Source of the DNA: Plakobranchus ocellatus
Taxonomy: Eukaryota > Mollusca > Gastropoda > Plakobranchidae
Length of the DNA stretch: 45,403 nt
NCBI GenBank assembly: GCA_019648995.1
Contig: BLXT01007556.1
Coordinates: 524,013-569,415, forward strand
Reading direction: 5' to 3'
Shown here: in pieces, positions 1 through 12,300 of the stretch
How the letters are laid out: every line of letters starts with the position of its first letter
Position numbering within the stretch: the first letter of the stretch is position 1
Position numbers and translations under genes: made by a program
Notes under the pieces: generated by a model
Database searches by the model: none
What the model saw: only the letters and a program-made list of their open reading frames with translations
What the model was told of the DNA's origin: nothing

Positions 1-254
1 GAAGGCAAATGCTTCACATAATGGGCAGAAAAAAAAAAAAAAAACAACCCCAACTCCCAAATTATCATTTCATTGGCATTTGTATTCTATTAATAACTTA
101 AAAACAAAATCAAATTTTAAACCCTATCCAATAGTTGTAAAAATAATGTAACCATTCTTTTAACAATTTCAGTATTGTATATTAGCGCTTCAATTGGATA
201 AAAAAAAAAAAAAAAGAAAACAAATTTTTGAATAATATGCATAATTGTATTTAC

Positions 255-375
255 CTAAAACATCAGCATGTGTTTGCACATACAAATCATTCTTTGACAG
301 GCCACCACACATATACAAAACATCAATCTTGTGCCCATATTTCTCCATCTCAGACACTATGTGGCTTGTGCTGTA
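255..375 (-). CDS. FGGY: FGGY coding exon 12 (last in window)
   Basis: Encodes [20 protein letters not shown], then [27 protein letters not shown] with QxHADxxG is the nucleotide-binding segment. Acceptor GTACAG, donor GTAAAT, ends phase 1. The next exon should lie left of base 1. Confidence 0.94.
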
Positions 376-3300
376 CTGTACACAGAAAAATAACAGGTCA
401 TGTTGTGGTAAATGCATGCAGCATCAGGAACAAAGGATGGGAAAAGCAATGCCTTTTATGACCATCAAATAATAAAGTTTATCTTATGAATTTAAATTTT
501 CTTTTGATTCCATAAAAAAAAATTTTAAGTTCATCAACCTCATGAACTACTTTGTCATCACTGATAAAAAAAAAATATTATGGCTAACTTAATATCCCTC
601 ATTAACCTTTTCTCAAAAATTGAAAAGGCAAGTAAAAAAAAACCAAACTCTTCTCTCCTCCCCAGCATCAACAATGAACAATGAAGGTATTCAAACCATT
701 TGAATGAACAAAGAAAATGAGACTGATTATAAGCAATGACAAATTGACATTGGGTAAAAGGGTAAAATGTCAGTTTATTAATTTTAATGAAAGATTGCAA
801 CAATCAAAAACAATGTATAATTTGTTACAGTATGTTACTAATACTAGTCCAGCAGATTCAGCACCTTTCCAGAGTGGGGATATTAGTATCTTGCAAAATA
901 CACATCAGTTTTATCTGGTCGACAGCCCAATTATCCTTGATGCATATGACCGACTGCCTACTCTATTATATTCTGAAACCATTCTGAGTGAGTTTGCATG
1001 TCTGTCAAATGTTTTAGAAAAAGAATTATGTTTTAACAGTTGCTTTCCTCTTGTTTTTCAAAATCTTAAAAGACATATCTGGCCCAGAAACAACATAGTC
1101 CTATCCAGTTTTCACCATAGCAAAGCTCACAGGGAAAAGTTTCAGGTTTTTTCAGTGATTGAAAATGTACTAAATGCGGCATTCATAAGATCTGGAGTCA
1201 TTATGTTTGTTGAATTTAAAAACTCTGTATGTGAAAATGTATATCATGACACTTGTTTGAGAGAATAAGCATAACTTGTCACATCACAAAACAAAACAAC
1301 AGGTGCTTGAGTCAAAAACTGGCTTGCAATCCATGTAAAATGAGCATTAGTTAGCAGCCTTGCAGCCAAGCAAATTAAAGGGCTGAACCCACGATTTTAA
1401 GAAATTACAGTAAACTTACGGCTAAAGCTTGAATAGTGGCAAGGTAAAGAAGAGCAAGATCATCCTCTGTGGCAGACAGTCTTAGACCTGACACCTGAGC
1501 ATGTCAATATTACAATATTGTGAGCAAAAACCAAAGCAAAACAAAACAAAAAAAATCATGGCGTTTCTGTGCAACAATCTAACACAAATGACAGAGCTTA
1601 CTTCAAATCGATCAGATTTATGATTACTTTAAAGAATATCCTATTATCTAAGATATTAAGAAATAACTTACAGCTAAAGGTTGAATATTTGCTAGGTAAA
1701 GAAGACCTACAATCCTATTGAAAAACTTTTATTTTCTGTTATCAGCTAAATGATCTCATTCTAATTGGTATTAGAATTTGAAACACAAGATAATGTTTCT
1801 GTAGATTTCAGAATTTACTATCAGTTTTACTATTCTCTGCATAGAAGATATATAATTGCCATCTACATCTATTATTTCGTTCTACACAGGGTATCAAAAT
1901 AACAACTACTTATTCAATACCCAGTAAATTATTAGTACAGAAACTTAATATCCCACACCCAAGACACTATTCTAAATAACAAGACATGGTATTACAATGA
2001 CAACTTACCATCCCACACAAGTCTGGGTCTGCTACTGGTGATCTGTTGCCATGAAAATCTGGCCAGATGTGAAGATTCTCAGTGAGACATGAGGCTGGCT
2101 TGTTTAGTTTGGTTGCCATTTTGTTGATGTGCTCATTTAGGTAGACAAACATATGAATTCCTCTGAACCATGCATATAGAAAAATAGATAAACAGAGAAA
2201 AAGCTCTCTTTAAAAGTAAACTACAGTTTCAACATTCATAAAAAGTACAAGATATAATTCTAAAATATTTGTATTATTGATGGATACCAATGTCGTTCAC
2301 ACTGTATCTCTTGTAGATCCTTAGATTTCGCATTGTGGTCTGGGCTTATTGTGTGGATAACCTTTCTTTCTAATACAGTGGAACACGTTTAACCGAAATT
2401 CTAGGGAGTTTAAGCATAGTGCATTAAATAAGCAAGATTAATAACGGAGAGTAATCAACTTCGGAAATATTAAGTTAAATCAATCCCACCCATCGTCATA
2501 TCACAATGTGAATGATCATGCCTATCCACAAATCTTTCTCTCTTTTTTATCCATTTCTCTATCTCCTTCTCTATCCTTTTCAGTTAAGAGGTTCTTGAGC
2601 CTGTTATCGATGTAGAATAATAAAGTTTTCCGGTCCTAGTCTCTACTTTTACAATTTAATTGTCGCCTAAGTTTTCCGGTACTGAAGTCCTTCACAAAAG
2701 AGATGGCTTTATTACCGGCTGTGATGCAACAGTGTTTGCTTAGCTTAGATGTTGACTGGACCTAGACATGTAGGGAGTGTCTGGCATGGTCTTGCTGCAT
2801 AACTGAGTAATGGAAGAGAGGGGATGGGCAGGTGTGTGCAGTAGACCTAGACCTAGCCAGACATCGGGCCTGGCCATCTGTAATGTGAGTTACTGGTAAC
2901 TAACAATATTGGCTGTGAATGGAGTAATGCGCAAAAGAAAGGGATGGGCAAGGAGTGCAAGAAAAAAAATATATATATATATATATATTTCTTTTTTTAT
3001 GTGTTGGTCGGATAGTGACTGAGCTTTCCCGGTAGTTTTTATTTCGCTTTAGCGATAGTAAAACAGCCATGTTAAATAGGAAAGAATAAGAGGAAAAACG
3101 GAAAGCTCTTCAATTTCTTTTTGTTTAGCCGTTTTTTCGGTTCAGCCATTTTCGGTTTAGGTGAGATCTACTGTATATATATATATATATGTAATATATA
3201 CCTGCTTGATTATCATGTATCTCTTCGGAGATTCACAGTTAGTTGTAGCTCTTGTGACACATTCTGTAATGTAATAATAGTTAGGGGGATTCCTACTCTA

Positions 3301-6300
3301 GCACAAATATATACTGTAGTTGGTTGGAGTGGCTGGGCGAATACCTGTGACAGATGCTTCTATTTTTTGTGGAAGCAGATGGTTCAGTGGCTTGGTCACT
3401 TGGTTACTCTGTCTGGCAAGGTGGTAGGTGCCAACAAGGGTGCGGGTTCAAATCCTACTCGGACATGTTTTAATTTTCTCTCGTCTTGTCTGTTGCTAGG
3501 TCTAAGTGCATAAACGTCTTCTTAATCTCTTCACTCTACATACCAATATTAATTTTGAAAGGAGTGCTGCCACCATTCATGTTTAAAACCAAATGTGAAT
3601 TATATTTTGGTAAAATCAAGAGTATTAGATTGAAACTGAAATTTTAATATGCAAGATTTCAGTTTCAATTCATTGTATGATAGTAAGTCTTATCAATAAT
3701 CATTTTGCCTAGAAAATTTTGACCATCTTCAACTCCTTCCTACAGAGTAAAATATGGAACAATATTTATGTGCAAAACAAAAATGACAGTAATGGTACCA
3801 GTAATAGTAATCCAAGTGGTACCAAGTGTCAGTCACGAAGAATAAGAAAATATTACGACTTTGAATAAAAGGTAATGTACAAGTCAACCAGCAGGACAAG
3901 ACAAGCCTTTTCTGCTAATCTAGCTACCTTGAGAATGCAAATTTTAGCCTAATGCTATATAGCAAAGGGTGGCCGTCTAGGTTACTAATTAGTGTATTGT
4001 CGACATTGGGATTTTGATGGAAAAGTTATTGCTGGACCAGTTTACATGGACAGTCACAGAGTAGGCACATAAGTGCTTTTCAGTATTTATCCATTTAGAT
4101 GTAGCTTTAGAGACCCTTATTTATTCCTAAAACATAATTGTGGTCTGATTTTTTCCTTTAAAATATTCCCATATCATAATTAAGTTCAATTATTAATTTG
4201 ATTGTAGTGACAACTGATTTTCAGCTTATTCCTATGGTCACAAATTCATCCGTTCTTTTTTGCTCAGTCCGAGCATAAATTGTTTTGAAACTGCTCTTTA
4301 AGTGTATGTGCTTTGTGAAAATTATTTGATTTAATATATATGTGTAAACTAGGTCCAATGCTGCTCTCTAATGGGTCTCACCTTTCTGTGGCTTTCTTTT
4401 TGACATCAGCAAATGCAGCATGACCTGATGTGACAAAATCTAGCTAAAAAAGAAAAATATGCCATTAAGAACTTTAAACTGGTAGTGCTGACATAAATGT
4501 TTCAAAACAGAAGTCTTGAGACCTAAACCTTCAAAACAAATTTTCTTTGTGGAAGTTTTTTGAATAGCAAAGTTAAGTCTCTACATGCAATTTCTTAGTA
4601 CAAAATTAAAAAATTCAATTTAACTATTTTCATCTTTGCTTCTATAAATTCATAGAAAAGAACCTTAGGAGACAATAAATACTAATAATATATATCTTGC
4701 ACTGGTTTCAAAATATTTTTTGTAACGCAATCACAAAAAGTCTGATCTCAGGTGGAGAGGCATATTCATCATACTGTAAAATTATTTGGCATATTGAGCA
4801 CAAGGAAGTTTTAGAAGGGGTCTTCAATTCAAAATAAATAATGGAGATTTCGGTGTTATTTGAAAAGTAAGAATTACTGATTCAGACAAAAATTCTGTGA
4901 CAGCTGATGACGTTTGGTATTAAAGAATATTATCAAAAGTATGTCTGAACAAGCCATGAAATCAGTTTCTTCTTATAGAATCACTTAACTGTTTCACTAC
5001 CCTAAGCCAGTTTTTCCGGCTCAAAATATTACTACATTTGGACCCAAAGCCGGTAAAACCGGCTCAGTATAAATGGGTTAGTATTTGAATGAAGTACTAA
5101 ATGTACGTTAATTTACTTTTGCGCATGCGCGAGATTTACACTTTTCTTCCTTTTTCACATAGTTTGAACGTAGAAATAGTTGTTTACATCCATATTTTGT
5201 TAAATTTTCAATCTATATAATGCATCAGGGGCTATAATTTATCAAATTGATAGCAATTTCTTTTTTTTTGCTATAAATCAAAAAGTATTGAACATTTTTT
5301 CACAATTTTTGGTGTTTAAATGCCTATGTGATAACAATTTATAAAAATCTACCTTTCAAGGCCAATAGATTATCAATTGATTTACTACTGTGCTATACAT
5401 CGTCATATTTTGTTGAAATTTTTTTTATCCAGTTTGCCGCTTTTTCAAATAGTAATAATGAACAAATTTTCTTTTTTGGTGCTTATTTATAGAAACTAGA
5501 TCCAATTCCCTTCAATTTGATATATCATTTGTATGGTTTTATCCTGTGAAAAATTCCTATATTAGCTTTTTACAAAATGATAGCCAATTTTAGAAAAATC
5601 CCATTCTACCCCTGTATCCAGTCGGAAAATATGTGTGGATAGTGAATCAGTTAATATGCAAAACATGCCAAGTTGTAGTGAAACAAACAAAGAATTACCA
5701 GATTGCCAGAGCTGCTCTGACCTCCTTCATTGCTCCACATACCTGGAACAACAACAGATAGGTAGGGACCCCACACACCTGGTACTGACACAGGCTGCTG
5801 ACTGCACTAGCAAAGATGGAAGGTGGGACCAACTTAAATACAATACTGATTTAGAACGATATTAATACACCATTTAACTATTTAACTGGATAAAAAAGAA
5901 ATGTCTCGAGAGCAGACCCCCTAAATTGTAAGTTGTATTTTAACTTTTAAAAATAATTGATACAGTCAGAAACTCCATTTCATAAGCTATGGAGCAGTGA
6001 AAACTAGATGAAAGTATTGTAACTCTGTGTCAAGATAGTGGGATTTCAGCTTTTTGTATAAAGCAGTGAAAAGAATAAAAAAAAATCATTCAATTTTTTC
6101 ACCAATTGTTTTGCTTATGACAACTGTCTCACTAATACAGCTTTTAAAACAACTGAAACAAAACACAACAATAACAACAACAAAAAAAATTCCTATACAT
6201 TTAGTAATTCGTTAAAATTTAAAAGAGAATGCAAAATGAGTTCCAGTGTACCTAAATCTAAAAATCGGTTTAACTTCTCTCAAAGCTTAGACTGCATCAT

Positions 6301-9300
6301 GTTTACATAACTATAAAAATGATGATGATGACAGCAGTAACGTTAGAGGTAGTTGTAGTGTTGATGACGTTGGTAAAATAGCAGTGGTAACAATAACAAG
6401 ATTTAATATAAAGGACTAAGGGCAAAAAAGTAAAGCCCATGCAAATTTTTGTAGGGCGCAATAAAATTCTCGAATTATATTTGACAAAGAAGTAAAGTGC
6501 TCCACAACCATGAATGATCATTAAATAAAGGTCATAAAATTATAAACATACCAATATAAACGGCATTCAAAATTGAGGGTCTCTAAATTATATAAGAGTC
6601 ATTCCCCTACCATTAAAAATAAATCCTTAAAAATTTTTCTGCAATGTATTTGATTTTGGCTTAAGAGGTATTTTTTCCTACGTCAAGCTTTCTTCCCTAT
6701 TGGGCTTAAAATATATTGAATATGTGGCACAACGACAAACCAGTATAAAAAAATTCAAATATACTTACCACAATGTGGCAAGTTGAGGTTCCTGCAATCA
6801 AAACAAGCCTATTTTCCAGACGTGGCAACTGTTTAAGATCTGCAGGGCAGCAACCTAAGCATCCTAAAGTTGGGACACAATGTGTGAGAAAGCTATTTGC
6901 TGTTAGATAATGTCCCCATAGCCCAAGCCAACGAAATTCGGTAGCTATAACAGGAGATAATATTCAGATAAAACTAAGGCTCTTGACAAGAGCATTGGTA
7001 GCTCAGTAGACAACAAGCTTACTTTGAATTCTGCAATAATTTTCTGCTAAAGGCTTGATATTGCTATTGTTGCCCTGCCTGAGAAGGACTAAAAGTCCTG
7101 AGATCAATAAATGGCTGAAATATGTCATAAGAGGAAAAAAAAATCTTGAGACCAACTGATCTTTATGAGTGAAACACTACATATGCAAATATATTGTAAT
7201 TTATGAAAAACAAATGACTATAAACAAAATAAAAAAAACTGTTGAACATTGATTAAAATAGATGGTAAGCAAATCTAAAATTCTAACCTCACTTTATCTT
7301 AAATTTGATTTACAATACAACATATCACAGTGACTTATTTGTGGTCTTTTTAGTTATCCCTACTCTTTCCCAGGCAGGAACAATTAAAAGGCCATTTATG
7401 ATGCTCACCGGGATCAGATACTGGTCAGTGGGAACCCTACCATAGCAGAAAATTTACCTGTGCTCGCTGTCAGTGTCCTTCTGTTTTAGGGGTATCTTTA
7501 AGCCTTTATACATTGATCTTATGATGCATTACTTTTTATATTTTAATATCATATGAATATTAAGAACTTGATATTTTTAATGGCGTTTTATTTTATTTTT
7601 TTTATGTAGCAAATTAAGTATACAATCAGCTCTCCAAGAACATAAATTTTCTAATTTGAATTTTTATGCATTACTTGTCTCAATTATTTATTTCTTTTTT
7701 TAAGTCACCAATCATATTTTCAAAAATTAGAGAGAAGAAAGTGCAATCAAAGTGCTAAACTGCAATGTTTTCCCCTCTGTTATAGCAACCTTGGTTGTTG
7801 TACAACACGTGGTTACTTCAGGGCTAGAAAATTTATCAGGAAACAAAAGAGATGCAGGCAGGGCCTCCAAGCAATTGATAAATGTATACCCTATGGTTTC
7901 TTGATAACAGAGGATTTCATTGGTGCTTAGTGTGGATAGTCTTTGATCTGTGATCTTTAACCCTATCTGTATGTGTGGGGTAATTTTGTTATCCCAAGGC
8001 TTGTTTTTAATTTTTTAATAATACTTAAAATGGGAATTTTTCTTTCAGCTTTGAAGTATTCCTCAAAAAATTCAATTTGATATATGATTACATAATAATT
8101 ATTGACAGAAAATCAATATTGAACTGACCTGAGGTCATTTCAGATACCCTCCATTATTTTTTACTACGTAAAAGTATGGCGTGATTTTGTTACCTCTCGA
8201 AATACGGATAGGTATATAGCGACTTTTTTACTATATGGTATAAGGCACACAGTTAACCCACACATACAGATAAGACTTTATTGCTATTAAAATGTGGGGG
8301 CTCTCAGTTACCCCCGACGTACAGATACGATAATAAAACACCTTGTACGGAGAGGGTTAACAATCATCTACAAGCTGGTTAGTCTGGTTACATTTAATTG
8401 TTTTTCTGTGATGCTTTCTTTACAACACAAATAACTTTGTTCAGATAGCACGTAACTCACTCACTATGGTTTACACATTAGGAACTTTAAAACTTTGTTT
8501 TGCACAACTCACTGTAATATCCTTTTTTTTTTTTTTTTTCCTTTTTTCACCTGTGCAGTTTGTTGTATGAATGTTTCTAAAACACAATCCAGCTTCTTAA
8601 TTTCTTGAGTTCTTCTTTCCATTTTGGCATCAAACATTTCTTTTCCTTGCTCTTTGTGTAAATCTATTCCAAATCAAAGTCTTTTCAACCACACTACACA
8701 TTGCAATCATATTCTTGAGTGAGACTGTGCAGTATGGTTGAAAAGACTTTGATTTGAAGTCACATTACAAAAGTCTTGTTTTAAAAACTTTCAATCCTAT
8801 TCCATAATGGGATACTTGTATAAAGACCATATTGATAGACTCAATCAGCCCAGTGACAAGTAATGACCTCATGATAGGCTAATTGCTGTTATCATTGTCT
8901 GCTAATGTAGAACGTTAAAAAAAAAACAACAACAACAAAGAGAGAGAAACTGGGTCATCACCTTTCAGAAGCCTTTGTGAAAAATTTCGTTATAAAGGCC
9001 AAAAGTTGGTGAGAATAGATGAAGGAAGTTGATGATTAGTTGCGAAACATAAAAATCAAATATCCATATGTCTTAAATCGTTACAACTATCAATTTCTCT
9101 TTTAGTCATAAATTTCTGATGATTTTGTTAGATGGAAGAAACAATGACTGGAGAATAATTTTACTACCAAAACTCAATTCAGCATTGTTTATAAAAAAAA
9201 AGGTAAAAAAAATAGAAAAAAAAAATTGCCACAATATCTACCAAACTGTACAAAAACTGCATTTATTCTTTCTTTCATCTGCTTCCAAAAGCCATTTCCC

Positions 9301-12300
9301 TGGTGAGCTTAAGCAAGCAGCCTGTGTGGAAGTAATTTATGACTTCTGGGGCAGTGATAAAATTTTTATTAAAAAATTAAGAACAAAATTTAATAGCCAC
9401 CTTTAAACAAGTATTATCTCTCTCGTAAAACAAGTGCCATAGTCTTCTTTTCCCTTTGGCTACATTCTAGTGCATATGAATCCCCCAGGGATAAAAAGGC
9501 TGCATAGTATCTTGATTTCAATCGAAGTTAAGAGAACTACAGAGTGTTTTAATACCAAGATATCTTGATTGCCATGATTTTGACATGAGTTGCATGCAAG
9601 AATTAAAATATTCTAATTTCAAATTTGCTTCTATTATACGCAAATCGTACAGGATTCATAGACACATTATCATCATTATTTTTAGAGGAGGTTAGATTTG
9701 GCAACTAGCCTCTTAAATCATGGCAAATTGGTCTATGAATCCTCTACCATTGCGAGGCCTCCTACCTATATCTGACTTTAAAACTCAGTAGCTTGTTTAA
9801 CAATATGTGCCTATATCTTGAGTTTAAACACCGAGTTGTGTCAATCAAAGATAAAACCTATAATAATATATCTAATTGTAAAGGGCTATCAATCTGTTAG
9901 GGACTGGGAGGTACCCAATCTAGATCTGTAAAAAAGGCATGATGAAGATTTGGTGTCTGTGAATTAGCAGGGATAGGAATGTAACCTACCTAGATCTAAA
10001 TATAAAAGGCATGACAAAGTTATTGTACCTATGAATCCGCTAGGCATTGTGAGACCCTCTTAGATACAAGTCTAAAAGGTATGGTAAAAATATGGTGCTC
10101 ATGAACTCATTAGAGATCGGGAGGCATTCTATCTAGATCTAAATCTGAAGGACATGACAATTATATTGTCCTTATGAATCTGCCAGGGATAGGGAAGCAT
10201 CTCAAACAGATCTAAGGCATGGCGATTACTATGATGTCATTCCTCCTTTAAAGTTTTAGTAAATTATGACAGAAAGAGTGCAAGAGATATAAGATAAGAG
10301 AGATATACAAGATGAAAGAGATGGAAGATGTGATGGCTATAAATTTACCAGGGATAGTGAGGAACTCTGATGCCTATAAATGCACTTTCTAAAGTGCTTC
10401 ATCTTAATATTATGGCTTTATTAGTGCAATGATATAAAACAAAGTTTCTTTAATGTTGGTGTACTGATGATGCCATAATAAAGTTGAAATATTTTGATGT
10501 ACTACTCTTCTGTTCCTTTTTGTTCCTATTAGTTTGTTAGTCTTTTCTATTTTTATTACTGCTATATCAATGGCCTCTATACCCTCAGGATCCTTTAATT
10601 AATATATTTTTTAATTCTACTAACGCTATGCTGAATTTTTCTCAAGATTCAAATTTCCAATAGTCTCTCATCAAAATATAATGGTACTCTCGTAAAATAC
10701 CACAAAATTAAAGTAAATCTCTTTCAGTTAAATGGCTTAAAAATGATTTGCATTTGTGTTGTGCTTCAAGTTTTTTTCACAAATGCAACATTATTTGGCA
10801 GAAATAGACTTTTTTACATAAAATTTTAGAGATGAAAATAGATAATTCCAGGACACCTGTAACGATAAGACCCACATTGATGCTTGTTTTGAATTGGAAC
10901 TTAATGAAACACTCTTTCATAGTTTTTTTTTTCTTTTGCTTTTATGCAATATATACTACGTAGAGACCAAAAACAAGTTGAAAGACAATCTTTGTGATGT
11001 GATGGGCCTGTGGCTTTCAGCAATGTGTCACATTTGATTTAACAGGCAGGAAGGATACTAAAGAAATGGTCATTTTTTGAGAGAAAGTGATTTTTCAAAC
11101 AACATTCTGAAAATTCACTATGTAACATTTAAAAAGATAAAAACTGCTTTTATTCAGATACAAGGCATATATATATATATTTTTTTTAAAACAAAGCTGT
11201 TTTGAACAATCTAATTTTTATTTGCATTTTTCTATAAAATGTAACCTCTGAAATTCAGCTCAGCAGGACTGGTCTAAAGTCAATATCAAATGTCATTGAA
11301 AAGAAGTAAGAAATTTAAAGAGCAGAAAGCCTGCAGGTTGCAAAATGTGTGTGTGTCTAGGGACAAAGGCCCATAAGTAGGCAGAAGTGTTTTTGAGATA
11401 AGGCCAATAAGTGTTGATAGGTGGTCAGACATAAAAAATGTAGTTCCACCATATTATCACACATATTTATTTCTAAACAGTTTCACAAAAGGATTTGCTT
11501 GAATATGATATTTAAATCATTTTTATTTTTATTTTTAAATTTTATGCCCTGAAAGTGTGAAATAAAGTTCTGGAACTTTAAAGCTGATTTTCTCAAAACT
11601 GGATTTTCACACTTTTGTTTACAACAAAACTGTGATGTCTCAAAAACTACTTAAGATATCTTGAAAATTCAAAAACCAGTGTGCTCAGCATCAAATTTTC
11701 TATAAGAAGATGTATATACCTAAAATTTTCTTTCTGACATCTTATGAGCCCTTTTCCCAGGCGCTCACACAAATGATAGGGTATTACCAAGAGCTCCAGC
11801 ATGTGCATCAATGAGTGATGCTCCCACTGGTGTGCCACCCAAAAGACCAAGTTCTAATGCAGCTTCATGACTTAGACCAGAGCCACAAGGTGATCCTGGG
11901 GTCTGTACTTCATGACCTGGGGAAAAAATATATATAGTTTTCATATGTGCAAGAATGGGCAGAAGAAGCAAGAAGGCAAGAGTCATGAGAGAGAAAAAAT
12001 GTTTAATTATCACACACAATGAAGACAAAATATAAATTATGCGAAGGATATAGAATCAAGCTTTGTAGCATGGTAAACTTAAGTGGAATTATTTGTGAAT
12101 TGGAATTATATGTGATGTGAAATTATATCCAACAAAACAAAAAAGTAAATTTACACACCGCCTGCAAAATATGAAATGTAAGTTTTAAACAGAAAACAAT
12201 TTTTTTTCCAAACCTTAGGGAAGTTAAAAATTGCACAGACTCAGTTTTAATATTCAGATACAGCCATACATACATTTATCAGATTAATTACATTCATCAA

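Noticed and set aside
3121-3513. 130-codon plus-strand frame
   Set aside because: It spans the end of the Tigger-like element, an AT repeat and the tRNA-like segment, so it is a chance frame over repeats.
5635-5865. 76-codon plus-strand frame
   Set aside because: It overlaps FGGY exon 8 in antisense; the minus strand carries the conserved family motifs.
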